A stretch of DNA of 64,000 nucleotides from Lithodes maja (taxonomy: Eukaryota > Arthropoda > Malacostraca > Decapoda > Lithodidae). A program made the position numbers and the translations under genes. Every line of letters starts with the position of its first letter. Within the stretch, counting starts at the first letter, position 1. Positions 20,340 through 31,817 of this stretch are shown here, one piece after another. Below the pieces are notes generated by a model. That model was not told the origin of the DNA and ran no database searches. It was given only the letters and a program-made list of their open reading frames with translations. The stretch is from the NCBI GenBank assembly GCA_037953745.1, contig JBAKBP010000709.1:186001-250000 (forward strand). The letters are read 5' to 3'.

Positions 20340-21535
20340 ATACGAACAGTTTACAAAGGAGTACAAAGGAGTACAAAGGAAATCAAGCAACAACAGATCT
20401 AGTGACTCTTCTAGGCTGCTTGTCCTCCAAAACACTGAGGATCAAGTGTCCAAACAGTGGTTTAGAGTGGGTAAGGGAACATTGGAAAGGGAACTACTGC
20501 CCTGCCACTAACGTGGCAGGACTAGGAAGTTAGTAGGGGACATATGGGTTAGTAACTGAGGGGAGGAAAAAATAAAGTTATTCATTTACAAATGCGGTCA
20601 GTCGCGGGTTTGATGCGAGATATTTGTCTAGGCGGAATTTAAATGAATCAACGGTGCTGCAGTCTATAACGTCTCGGGGAAGCCCATTCCACAAGTTGAC
20701 AACTCGATTGAAGAAGAAATTCTTAGATTCGTGTGAGTTAAAAGATTTACCAATAATTTTGCAACGGTTTCCCCGCGTGTAATTAGATTGGTCGATAGTG
20801 AAGTACTTACTACAGTTCATATTGTCGATGCCTTTGATGATTTTGAACACTTGAATTAAGTCACCTCTTAATCTGCGCTGGGTTAAAGGAAATAGATTTA
20901 ATTCTCTAAGACGCTCTCCGTATGGTTTGTTCTTTAGGCTAGGTATCATTTTGGTAACTCTACGTTGAACTCGTTCTAGCTTGTTTATGTCTTTTTGGTA
21001 ATAAGGGCACCAGCATTGAACGCAGTATTCCAGAAGAGGGCGGACTAAGGAATTGTAAAGGGTTAGGATTACGTCTTTGGATTTATGCTCAAATGATCTG
21101 CCTATAAAGCCAATTATTTTGTTTGCCTTCTTAACAACTTCTGAACATTGTTGACTCGGTTTTAGGTTACTCGATATTGTTACTCCCAGATCGGTTTCTC
21201 TGTTTACATTCTTAAGCTGAGTGCCATTCATCGAATAGTTTGCTTTCTCATTTAGGTATCCGATATGTAGTACTTTACATTTATCCGCATTGAAACTCAT
21301 TTGCCAATTTGGGCCCAATATGACAATTTATCTAGATTGTGTTGCATATCGTCAACTTGTTCTTTTGAGAGTACGCTATTTGCAATTTTTGTATAGTCAG
21401 CAAATTTTGAGATTGTACAGGTGAGACCCTCATCTATGTCGTTGATGTAAATTAGAAAGAGAATTGGTCCTAGTACCGATCCCTGGGGTACCCCGCTACT
21501 TACATTGGTCCATTTAGATGCCTTACCGTTTGTTT
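20340..21535 (-). pseudogene. CR1-like LINE, RT C-terminal half plus 3' UTR (copy A)
   Basis: Read right to left, RT motifs VPQGSVLGPILFLIYINDID and SKFADYTKIA come first. A one-base loss near 21310 relative to the copy at 62794-63815 then changes frame. From 21318 to 20578 the frame is open, with WQMSFNADKCKVLHIG, KEANKIIGFI-like and LVRPLLEYCVQCWCPYYQKD motifs, ending LASNPRLTAFVNE. The 3' UTR ends in three units of TTTGTACTCC (20351-20380), a CR1-style short tandem tail. The RT box reads ADYT instead of ADDT (Tyr codon 21393-21395). The 5' two thirds and the endonuclease are missing. Confidence 0.85.
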
Positions 21536-21989
21536 AGTGCTACTGGGGCCGTTTAAATGTTTTTTTAGGCCTCCCTCTTAAGAGCTTTGCCGCCCTCGCC
21601 CAGTAAAACTTCTTATGAGCTTTCTCGCCATTTATGGGTTAATTGAGTAATTGTTATAATAACATTGTGCTTTAGCGTCAGATGAAATTAAACCGAGTAT
21701 AGGTAAGGATAGATTAGGTTATGTGAAGTTATATTAGAGGGCTGGTCCTGTCCAGAATAAGGTTTGGCATCCTCTACCCACCTTAGTCGTTTCTGTCCGT
21801 CTTTTTTCTTTTACTACTTTTCCTACTTCGGGGGCTGGAGGCTAAGAATACTCTTCCCCTTATAAAATTCACCTACTAACTGAGACAGAGAGAGGGGCGA
21901 GGGAACGCGAAAGTGGTCCCGGACCCTAATAATTGGAAATTTAAATGTTTGTTCCTACTATGTCTCGAGTCGGTCATCCCCAGTTATGG
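21536..21989. other. No gene recognised between the CR1 fragment and the fold-back structure
   Basis: Contains CCTACCCACCTTAGTCG and other unclassified non-coding sequence. No ORF or repeat partner was found by eye. Confidence 0.4.
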
Positions 21990-22917
21990 GGTATGTGCCT
22001 GAGTATATACGTACAGTTGCAGAAAGGAGTTTCTAGCCCCTTTGGTACTTCCCTACCCTACAGTCTGTATGAATAAATTGGTCTTCATTCTATAAAGAGG
22101 GACGTGAGTGGTGATTGAGTTTGAGTAAATGTAATAATAGTTTGCAGTACGGCCCTTAATACAATGAAATGATTGTATGAATAATTACCATAATTAAATG
22201 TATGCTGTATGCTAATACAAAATAGTTAAAATAACTTCGGAAGAAGATTTTCATGTTTAGCATTACATGTTGTGCAGACAGTAACCATCATACATCAGCC
22301 AACTTTATTACACCAACGTTGAGTCTGGCGAGTTTGATTTGCTTCATATATCTCTGTGCGAGAGATTCGAAATGTCCATGAATGATATCTTTCAATCTGG
22401 AGTCATGCACGACACGGATATGTTGTTAAAAGAATATTAACAATATCCAAAAAAGTAGCCAAAATACAAGTTGCAGTCAATTTTCATCAATATAGATCAA
22501 AGACGGACAATGCAAAGTGATCGATAAGTGAGACCCATGGTAGAGCAAGGAAATAATCTGATAATTATATTGTGGTGTAACACAAGTCGTAGTTTGACAC
22601 CACTATTACAGACTCGACTGTTATATATTTCATTGTGTTAAATTTTACATGTATTTTACTAATGTGAGGGCATTCCTAGAATCAACAAACAGGCTAAATA
22701 TGCAATAATTGATAAAATATATTTTTCACCTACTCTGATGACTCGAGTTATCCTACATTCTCGATTGAAATTGATTTTTGTGTAAGTAATACGTATTGCC
22801 TTTTCAAAAATATGCAGTGCAATCCCAGGCAACTAAACAAATGTTCTCACACAATTGACAACAGGGGTTGCCGTTGGTCGATCATCACCCTTTAACCTCT
22901 GAAACACAAACTACGTC

Positions 22918-23162
22918 AAATAAGCAACAGTACTACTCTTGATGTAATCAGTAATCACACACACACACACAATAAGCAACAGTACTACTCTTGATGTAAT
23001 CAGTAATCACACACACACACACAATAAGCAACAGTACTACTCTTGATGTAATCAGTAATCACACACACACACACAATAAGCAACAGTACTACTCTTGATG
23101 TAATCAGTAATCACACACACACACACAATAAGCAACAGTACTACTCTTGATGTAATCAGTAA

Positions 23163-23197
<35 letters not shown>

Positions 23198-23230
23198 AAG
23201 CAACAGTACTACTCTTGATGTAATCAGTAA

Positions 23231-23263
<33 letters not shown>

Positions 23264-23296
23264 AAGCAACAGTACTACTCTTGATGTAATCAGTAA

Positions 23297-23333
<37 letters not shown>

Positions 23334-23366
23334 AAGCAACAGTACTACTCTTGATGTAATCAGTAA

Positions 23367-23401
<35 letters not shown>

Positions 23402-23402
23402 A
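22918..23402. repeat. Minisatellite with a variable (CA)n core, 8 units
   Basis: Eight units start AATAAGCAACAGTACTACTC and end in (CA)n. The first units are 52 bp; later ones grow to about 69 bp by lengthening of the CA run only. The unique part of each unit is essentially identical, which points to recent expansion. Confidence 0.95.
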
Positions 23403-23884
23403 AGCTTTATCGGAGTGAATATAATTCTTATAGGTTATTTTCGGTTACAAAATTGAACACTTAGCAACATGATTATTTAATATCGATACTAAATATATGC
23501 TATGCAATTGAGAGGCATATCTTATATTTCGTAAAATGTCCTGTAATAGTGGGTGGACATAATATTACCCATTATGTGTGTTTGCGTATGCGTGCGTATA
23601 ATTATGTGTGCATGCCTGTGTGTTTGCATATGTTTGTGGGAGATGCACATAATTATAACAATAACAAATAAAAACAAATAAGTATATGTTGTAAGAACAT
23701 ATTATACAGTCTTAAACAATCATAATATATTAATTCAGATGTCGTTCGTTTTATAATGTACAATTAAACCTGGCACTGTAAATACAGAAGATTAAGCAAC
23801 AATACATATCGTATGATTAAGCTGTGTACGGTATATGACTTATGATCCAAAGCATTGGACATAGCAGTATATGTCCAGCATAAT

Positions 23885-23912
23885 TTATATATAGCAGATA
23901 TATATATATATA

Positions 23913-23980
<68 letters not shown>

Positions 23981-23983
23981 TAT

Positions 23984-24030
<47 letters not shown>

Positions 24031-24050
24031 TATATATAGATATAGCAGTA
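23885..24050. repeat. (TA)n microsatellite
   Basis: A long TA tract interrupted a few times by CTA, flanked by related TATAGCAGTATAT sequences. It lies in the left arm of the fold-back structure. Confidence 0.95.
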
Positions 24051-24329
24051 TATCTATAGTTCCAAAATTTAATGCAACATTAACAATACTTATGCAACCC
24101 AAAACTCCCATATTATCATTGCTACAGTTTCGTTCTCCGCTTAACTGTTGCTTAACCCACCGTTCTAAAAACGTGGTTTGATCATATACAGTATATGGAA
24201 CGCTTTAGTCTAATGTTAAAGTTAATATTAGCACACCCATATGTATAATTTACATTTGTCCACAATATATGACTGTCTACACGGTTTCCATGGAATAGAG
24301 AGCTTGTTGGCAATTTGGTCTAACAACCA

Positions 24330-24984
24330 GCGTCAGGACTGTATGTCCATTTCGAAAAGCTCAGTCCCTGATCCTATGCCGTCCATTAAATCGGATAAGT
24401 TTGTCGATCATGAAATAGTGAAGCTGGCAACCGTATTTTATGTTTGCCAGTATTAACGATCTATTTAACAGCGAGATAAGGACGGAAACACCCTGCCACA
24501 TTAGACTTCCATTACCTCACTATAGACGTTTATGCCATTTTGATATCTTTTGTCTAATATCAGAAAGCTGAAAATGGTATGGTTCTATTCCTCGCCAACA
24601 TCAATACCGTTGTGAACGCCACACTTATAGCTCTGCAGGCATGCCAACGTGTGTCACGGAAAACGAAAAATAGCCTCTATCTGTACTGTCCTCAACAATG
24701 TAATGGTTTTGATCTACATGCTATATTTTCCAATGCTAAAAATAACAGGTGAAGTTATTTGGTTTAGAAAGATGTGCATAATATAACTTTTGGTATGCCA
24801 ACATATCCATGTGAATTTCATTGGAAACCATTATTATAGTAATAGTAATCAAGATACAACAGATTGTTGTGTTAATTTGATTTGACATGTATAATATGCG
24901 AAATACAACATTTGTAGAGAACATTATGTTTCCACACGTGACTTGTGGTGTAACGGTAGTTCGAATTTACTGTGATCATATTCC
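24330..24984. other. Single-copy centre of the fold-back structure, no gene
   Basis: This is the unpaired loop between the inner arms. Short open frames (24241-24456 plus, 24736-24924 minus) have no recognisable motif and one runs into an arm, so I do not call them genes. Confidence 0.5.
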
Positions 24985-25017
24985 CAAATTGCCAACAAGC
25001 TCTCTTTTCCATAGAAA

Positions 25018-25373
25018 CCGTGTAGACAGTCATATATACTTGACACATACTATTGGAGATAAATGTAAATTATACATACGGGAGTGCTAATATTAACATT
25101 ATTAAACCGTGTAGACAGTCATATATACTTGACACATACTATTGGAGATAAATGTAAATTATACATACGGGAGTGCTAATATTAACATTATTAAACAGTG
25201 TAGACAGTCATATATACTTGACACATACTATTGGAGATAAATGTAAATTATACATACGGGAGTGCTAATATTAACATTATTAAACCGTGTAGACAGTCAT
25301 ATATACTTGACACATACTATTGGAGATAAATGTAAATTATACATACGGGAGTGCTAATATTAACATTATTAAC
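25018..25373. repeat. Minisatellite, four 89 bp units
   Basis: Four near-identical head-to-tail units begin CCGTGTAGACAGTCATATAT and end in AACATTATTAAA. The left inner arm of the fold-back structure has only one diverged counterpart (about 24225-24290, inverted), so the expansion happened in the right arm after the palindrome formed. Confidence 0.95.
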
Positions 25374-25789
25374 ATTAGACTTAAGCGCTTCATATATGTG
25401 ATCTAACCACGTGTTTAGAACGGTGGGTTAAGCAACAGTTTAAGCGGAGAACGAAACAGTAGCAATGATAATATGGGAGTTTTGGTTTGCATAAGTATTG
25501 TTTGTTGCATTAAATATTGAGACTATGAATATACTGCTACTAAGGCTTGTCTAATGCTTTGGTAAATACATGTGAAATCATTTGGATCATAGCAGTAAAG
25601 CAACGCTTACGGCATACATATGTTATATGCCTTGTTGATTTATCTTCTGTGTATACAGTGCAATGTATAATTGTAAACGGTAACACTTAAATGAATACTA
25701 TATTTAAAGAAATATACCTTAAATACTTAATATTTCTGTTGTTACAACTTCTGCTAATCTTTATTTAATTTATAAACTAAAATTGGGAG

Positions 25790-26230
25790 AAACCCAATAC
25801 AACCCCATTATTCAACAATCTTAAGATAACTCCCCCAATAGTGGGGAGGGCTATTACGATCAGGGAAAATGTGGGGTTAAAATAATATAGTAAAATAATG
25901 AAGGATAGGAATGTGTGAAATGCCTATAATGGCACTTTTCCGAAATCCGAGCCAAGTTTTGTCGAAAGTTGGCTCGGATTTTCCATAATTTCAGAGACTC
26001 AAAAGACCACTTTCTAAAAATCCGAGCCAAGTTTTGTCCAAATTGGCTCGGATTTTCCATAATTTCATAGACACAAAAGGTCACTTTGAAAAAATCCAAG
26101 CTAAGTTTTGTCCAAAGTTGGCTCGGATTTTGCATTATTTCAACACAAAAGGCTACTTTGTAAAAATGCGAGCTAAAATTTGTAAAAACTGTGCTTGGAT
26201 GTTTGAAATTTGCAGAGGCTTAAAAGGTTA
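25790..26230. repeat. Minisatellite with palindromic units, locus 1
   Basis: Four units of about 73 bp each contain a small palindrome such as CCGAGCCAAG ... GTTGGCTCGG. They are preceded by a leader GTGGGGAGGGCTAT-A-GATCAGGGAAAATGTGGGGTTAAA. The same leader, followed by related palindromic units, occurs at 29040-29340. Confidence 0.85.
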
Positions 26231-26295
26231 GTATAATAAGCATTTGTAAATACTACCGCAACTACGAATCTTAGTTTCCGAGACCTAGTATATTA

Positions 26296-26935
26296 ACCTA
26301 ACCCAAACCGAACCTAACCTAGACCTAGTACGTGGGATACAAAACTAGCCCTTGCATGCCAGCTACTGTGGGTTCATACTACCCAGTGCGTGGGATACAA
26401 AACTAGCCCTTGCATGCCAGCTACTGTGGGTTCATACTACCCAGTATGTGGGATACAAAACTAGCCCTTGCATGCCAGCTACTCAGGGTTCATACTACCC
26501 AGTACGTGGGATACAAAACTAGCCCTTGCATGCCAGCTACTGTGGGTTCATAGTACCCAGTATGTGGGATACAAAACTAGCCCTTGCATGCCAGCTACTC
26601 AGGGTTCATACTATCCAGTACGTAGGATACAAAACTAGCCCTTGCATGCCAGCTACTGTGGGTTCATACTATCCAGTACGTGGGATACAAAACTACCCTT
26701 GCATGCCAGCTACTGTGCATTCATACTATCTAGTACGTGGGATACAAAACTAGCCCTTGCATGCCAGCTACTGTGGGTTCATACTATCCAGTACGTGGGA
26801 TACAAAACTAGCCCTTGCATGCCAGCTGCTGCGGATTCATAGTACTCAGTACGTGGGATACAAAACTAGCTGCCAGCTACTGCGTGTTCATAGTACTCAG
26901 TACGTGGGATACAAAACTAGCCCTTGATCTCACTG
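26296..26935. repeat. 58 bp minisatellite, about 10-11 units, after degenerate CCTAA repeats
   Basis: The unit starts TGGGATACAAAACTAGCCCT. Copies run from about 26331 to 26930 with scattered substitutions and two shortened units. The region just before (26296-26325) is a degenerate CCTAA-like run. Open frames across this block are repeat translations. Confidence 0.92.
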
Positions 26936-27535
26936 CCACATGTATCGCACTTACCAGTATTATGCTGAACAAGAAAATCCCATGTAGCTTCCTTAGTTCG
27001 CAAAATGTCCCCCAATTGTTAACAGGAGAGACTACAACCTGTACAAGCGGCCATGACAGTTACAAATCTGCCGGACTGTTTGACGTTTCTGTCAGCCGAG
27101 AGAAGGAATGGCAACAATATGCGCCAAGTCTTGCGCAAGAGCAAATATATGTAATAATACTAAAATTACAAGGAAAATGGGAAAGAAGAATGCCAGAAAT
27201 GATTGAACAAATACCGCGAAAACCATGAAAATGAAATAAAAGCACAATGTAATGTTGCAAATGTGTATATTAGACATACAGTAACATCTTGGTAGAACAT
27301 AACACTTTACCGCAGAGAGTATACTTCATTCCGAACACTTTTTGTAAACATTGAACATGTCCGTAGCAGAGCTCTCAAGATTGCGGGACTGAAGAAGAGT
27401 TTGTTTACGAGCGGGACTCTATTTTTATCGACAAAATCGAGTGTTACAAAAGTTATCAAAACTATTCTCGGTTCAATGTTATTTTAATACCACAAATTTT
27501 GTTGATATATTTGAAGATAAATATTGAATCTATAT
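26936..27535. other. No recognised gene
   Basis: The open frame reaching 27228 (plus) starts inside the minisatellite and continues about 90 residues into unique sequence, ending MPEMIEQIPRKP. It has no motif I know and no partner exon, so I leave it uncalled. Confidence 0.4.
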
Positions 27536-27766
27536 GCTCTAAAGATCATCAGAAAATTTGTTTTAACCCTCGGCAAAACCTAATAAATAAGTATGGTACT
27601 AAAATATCTTTTTCGTAACAAGGTTGTCAATACGGTACTTGCAGTTATCGATAGCTCTAAAGATCATGAAAATGTGTTAAACCCTCGGGAAAACCTAACA
27701 TAAAAGAATGGTATTAAAATTTAATTTTCGTAACAAGGTTGTCAATACGGTACTTTCCCGTTATCA
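27536..27766. repeat. Tandem duplication of about 118 bp
   Basis: Two direct copies share GCTCTAAAGATCAT, TTAAACCCTCGG-AAAACCTAA and TTCGTAACAAGGTTGTCAATACGGTACTT (split). Non-coding. Confidence 0.85.
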
Positions 27767-28224
27767 ATGTACAATCAAAGCTGAAGATTGCAGAGTAAAA
27801 ACCGTGGACTTCATCGACTTTCTTTCACCTTTGTATAATCGACAGCCTTTTTTTTTTTTATTTACTAAGGGATTAGTACTCAACCAGCGGGGGTGTGGGG
27901 GCAGCAGCCCCCACCCATAATACTAAGTTACGCCCCCGATAGTGATTTGAAAAGACATGTCTCAACATCGATCAATAGGCCTAATGGGGAAAATAGGTTT
28001 TCCCGAGATTTCTAATTAATTACAAACACTATATATTGATGCAAATGAACAATTTCTTTCATAAAAAACACTGAAAATTTGTGGTATTAAAATAACATTT
28101 TCCCTATTCTCCCACAACGGAATCTATGTGAGTATATTATAAGGATTCCATAGAGCTTCACTTTCCCTAATAAATTATGTATAATAATGCTGCGAGTCTA
28201 TTCCCTATAATTATATTTTTTTTT
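27767..28224. other. No gene; G/C-rich hairpin segment
   Basis: GGGGGTGTGGGGGCAGCAGCCCCCACCC at about 27888-27915 can form a strong hairpin, a motif often seen at ends of small DNA elements. No boundaries could be fixed. Confidence 0.35.
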
Positions 28225-28724
28225 AACAAAATATCCGTGTCATGCATGACTGAGGACTCCACATTGAAAGATGATTCATGGACATTTCGAATCTCTCGCA
28301 CAGAGATATATGAAGCAAATCAAACTCGCCAGACTCAACGTTGGTGTAATAAGGTTGGCTGATGTATGATGGTTACTGTCTGCACAACATGTAATGCTAA
28401 ACCTGAAAATCTTCTTCCGAAGTTATTTTAACTATTCTGTATTAGCATACACAATACATTTAATGATTATGGTAATGATTCATACAATAATTTCCGTACT
28501 GCAAACTATTATTACATCTAGAAAACTAAATCACCACTCACGTCCCTCTTTGCAGAACGAAGACCCATTTATTCATACAGACTGTAGGGTAGGGAAGTAC
28601 CAAAGGGGATAGAAACTCCTTTCTGCAACTGTACATACTTACTCTGAAATATACTAGTTCTCCTCCCTTAGATGTCCAACCATTGCATACACCTCACGTG
28701 CTTATTTTGAATTACTATACCCTG

Positions 28725-28925
28725 TTCATAATAGGTAGGCCAGAAATATTGACCACTTAGCTCCATTTCTCAAAAAACTCTACAGAAATAGAGCGAATAT
28801 TTCTACCATTGGGGGAGAATCAGCCAGGGAATAAGTATGGAAATTGACTGCCTATTTGCTCCAGCATTGTTATAGTGACAGAGGTCATGGGTCACGATTT
28901 TTGGCTTACTCATAATGAATGTCTA
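28725..28925. repeat. Dispersed repeat, copy 1
   Basis: Shares with 38020-38185, in the same orientation, AGAATCAGCCAGGGAATAAG, CTGCCTATTTGCTCCAGC and TATAGTGACAGAGGT. Family unknown. Confidence 0.7.
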
Positions 28926-29039
28926 TTGGGAAAATATTAAGGAAACCACCCACCAATTATTTACATTATTTTTGTTGTTGTTAGTTTTAGTTTATTTGTG
29001 TCAATATATAGTGATTGACATTAGTTTCAACCTCCGCAA

Positions 29040-29377
29040 AAATCGTTTTCCTCTTTATCTAACGATCTTAAGACACGGCGCCCGATAGTGGGGAGGGCTA
29101 TGAAGATCAGGGAAAATGTGGGGTTAAAGACATAAAAAGGCGATATAATGGCTTGTATGATCAAAGTTGGCTCGGGTTTTGTTGTTTTTCAACTTGAGAA
29201 AACCCCAAAATGAAAAAAAAATCGAGCCAAGTTTTGGCAAAAGTTGGCTCGGATTTTAAGATTTTTCAGCTGCATAAAAGACAATAAGTGCAAAAAAGAA
29301 GTTGGCTCGGGTTTTCTTGTTTTTCAATTTAAGAAAACCCCAAAATGCTAACCTAACCTAACCTAACCTAACCTAAA
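29040..29377. repeat. Palindromic minisatellite locus 2, ending in a CCTAA tract
   Basis: The leader is like that at 25790, followed by palindromic GAGCCAAG ... GTTGGCTCGG units and then a run of CCTAA pentamers at 29349-29375 (the arthropod telomere repeat on the C-rich strand). The tract is only about five or six units, so this is an interstitial repeat, not a telomere. Confidence 0.75.
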
Positions 29378-29762
29378 AGAAATTTTAAAAATCTGTGAAA
29401 ATTATTGGGTTGTTTATATAATAGAAGTTCCTGTGGGACATGTAATATGTTGAAGGGGGAGCTCTGCCCCCTCTAAACACCCGTCACTTATGTCATCATA
29501 ATCTGTTGTACTTCATAGGGGGTCCAATTAAGGAGAAAATGAATTAACAGACGAAATTAGGCCGCAAATTACAATAACATAGCGGGCCGCCGTTTATGAG
29601 AGACTTTTTACACATAATTTTCAATGTTAATTTACTCCCTTAATCGATTTTTCCAAATTATCAAACTTACATAAAAATGAAGTACAGTTTATAGGGATTC
29701 CAACATGCATTTCAAAATTGTCATGAAAATTGGTGGGTGGTTTGCTTAATATATACCGTCTA
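29378..29762. other. No gene recognised
   Basis: Non-coding. GGGGGAGCTCTGCCCCCTC at about 29455-29473 is a small palindrome like the one near 27888. Confidence 0.4.
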
Positions 29763-30430
29763 TTGTTACGACTGACAGTAGAGGCTTCCAGTCCTAGTTC
29801 TAACACAGACAATTGAATACACAACTTGTAACACAGCCTATCGCAACAGAACAGAGCTCATACGCAACTTCCAGGTTCTCTGGGGACCAAATGTGCAGAC
29901 AATCCCCCAACTGGTTCCGTTATACAATCAATGTAAACAACTGGAACCCCTAGTTGTGGTAAACAGATATCTTGAGTCACAACTATCATCAAAACTCAGT
30001 ACTGAATGGCAATACTGAGCAGGAGCCTTCCTAAGCTGCACAAAAGGAAAGCTCTGATTTAAATTATGTTAATAACATTACGGTAAATACATACCAACAA
30101 TGAATTCCAAAATAATGAAGCAAATATCAAGCATAAACAAGTTAATCAAAGAAACTCCTATCAACCACCATTCACCTAAGTATCCTAACAATCGTTGAGG
30201 CGTCCTAAGCCGACTTCAACTTGACAAGTTTTTATAATTGTGCAAGTGCTCGTGCTAAGCAGATACATAATACCCAGGTAGGCAACACAGCCTACCTGCA
30301 GCGCACTGTAACACAAATATAAAACGCCAAAGTTGATTTTGTCCAGTCTATCAGTTGTCCTGGGCCGAAGTAATCCTCCCTGTAACTGAAGACTATTGAA
30401 GTCCTCCACCCTCTACTTCGAACCAGGCAT
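29763..30430. repeat. Diverged LTR fragment related to the gypsy LTR at 46050
   Basis: It starts TGTTACGAC like the 46050 LTR. About 600 bp in, it contains GAAGTAATCC and then GAAGTCCTCCACCCTCTACTTCG, also present at 46328-46384 and 52657-52713. Between these points the sequence is mostly diverged. Boundaries are uncertain; an old solo LTR is the likely identity. Confidence 0.45.
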
Positions 30431-31734
30431 TCCCAAACAGACTAGACCCCTAGCTAAAACAATGCACATACAATAAATAATGATTAGCTGGGAATTAACA
30501 CAAGCCACTGCAGGAATAAAATATAATGCTAAAGAGTACTAATTCTAGCTATTATGCCAGTGCGGAATAATTATCTTACCCCTCCACCAATACTGAAGTA
30601 TACTGGCTCCCTTAACCTCTCTGCGGCGCACAGGGGGTTTTCTACAGGGTAAGACTGTGCGCACGTATGATGATTTTGGGACCTATTGCCAATTTCGATA
30701 AAAAGTACATCATCGTGTATGGAATGTTTGCGTGCATCGGCCCATATATATTTGACCCCCCAAAAAATGTCTGGGGGGGGTGGGGGAACGGTCCGTAGTT
30801 GAAAAATGTGGAGCGAATGGCACCGCGCGGCTAGATTGTCATCGAGCGGCGAGATTTCCCTGCCGAATATTTACGCGCGCAGGGGATAGAAGGAGAGGGA
30901 GGAGGGGGAGGGTTACCGCATATTATCACGTATATGTCCTTTTTTGAGCCCTTTTAGGCTATGTAGAGTATGTATACGTGTGTAGGCCACCCATATAACA
31001 ATGAATATGCCTCATAGTGACCAAAAATTGCAATATATAAGGGAATTATAAGAGAATTTTTAGGTGGGAATGAAGATGTGTTGGAGGTTTGGCGGCAATT
31101 TATGAGCCGAGAGTGTGGTTTACGCCATACATATCACGTATATCTTGTACGTAGAGCACTGTCATGCTATAATACAGACTTGTACGTATGTATACGTGCC
31201 ATATATCAAAATATATACCGCATATAGACCAATTCATGCGATATTTACGCACATTATCAATGAGTTTCTATGCGTGAACCAAGGTGTGAGTGAGTTGTGC
31301 TGGGAATGAAAGGGGGAGAGGGTGTGTTACGCCATAAATATCACGTAAATCTTGTATTTAGAGCACTGTCATGCTATAATAAAGACTTGTACGTATGTAG
31401 GCGTCCCATATAACAAGGAATATACCGCATATAGCCCAATTGATGCGATATTTACGCAAATTGTGAATGTGTTTCTAGCAGACGGAAGCCTGAAAGGGTG
31501 TGTTGGGGGTGGGTGGGTGGGAGGGAGGGAGAGAGGGAGGCATGCAGGGGTGCAGGGAGGGAGTGAGTGAGTCGTGAAGAGAAGGAAGGCAGGCAGATAT
31601 CTAGATAGATAACCAGCTGTGTGACAATTGTGAAGGCGCCCGAGGCGTATGGATGCCTTGGGATTTTGAACCTTATGTCTTCCAGGTGTCTGGTGTTTGT
31701 TGCCACCAAGAGTTTTACATTAACATGAGTCAGG

Positions 31735-31817
<83 letters not shown>

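Larger units (their letters stand above)
21990..28650. mobile_element. Large fold-back structure, outer and inner inverted arms
   Basis: Outer arms: 22005-22430 is the reverse complement of 28225-28635, with shared stretches including GTACAGTTGCAGAAAGGAGT, AACTTCGGAAGAAGATTTTC and TATATCTCTGTGCGAGAGATTCGAAATGTCCATGAA (split over positions). Inner arms: about 23760-24320 pairs with about 24985-25670, for example CTCCCATATTATCATTGCTA and CGTTCTCCGCTTAA. The unpaired centre is about 24330-24980. The centres of symmetry are close, so one element or nested palindrome is likely. Each arm carries different tandem repeats, so the arms have unequal lengths. No transposase is present. Confidence 0.6.

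Noticed and set aside
22918..23402. Regular repeats with variable spacers, CRISPR-like at first sight
   Set aside because: The variable part is only (CA)n and the genome is eukaryotic; it is a minisatellite.
26526..27228. Open frames with repeated MHASYCGFI-type units
   Set aside because: Frame-through translation of the 58 bp minisatellite, whose unit length is not a multiple of three, so no conserved repeat protein results.
30185..30409. 74-aa minus-strand open frame with a hydrophobic stretch
   Set aside because: It overlaps sequence shared with the gypsy LTR and has no motif; more likely LTR remnant.
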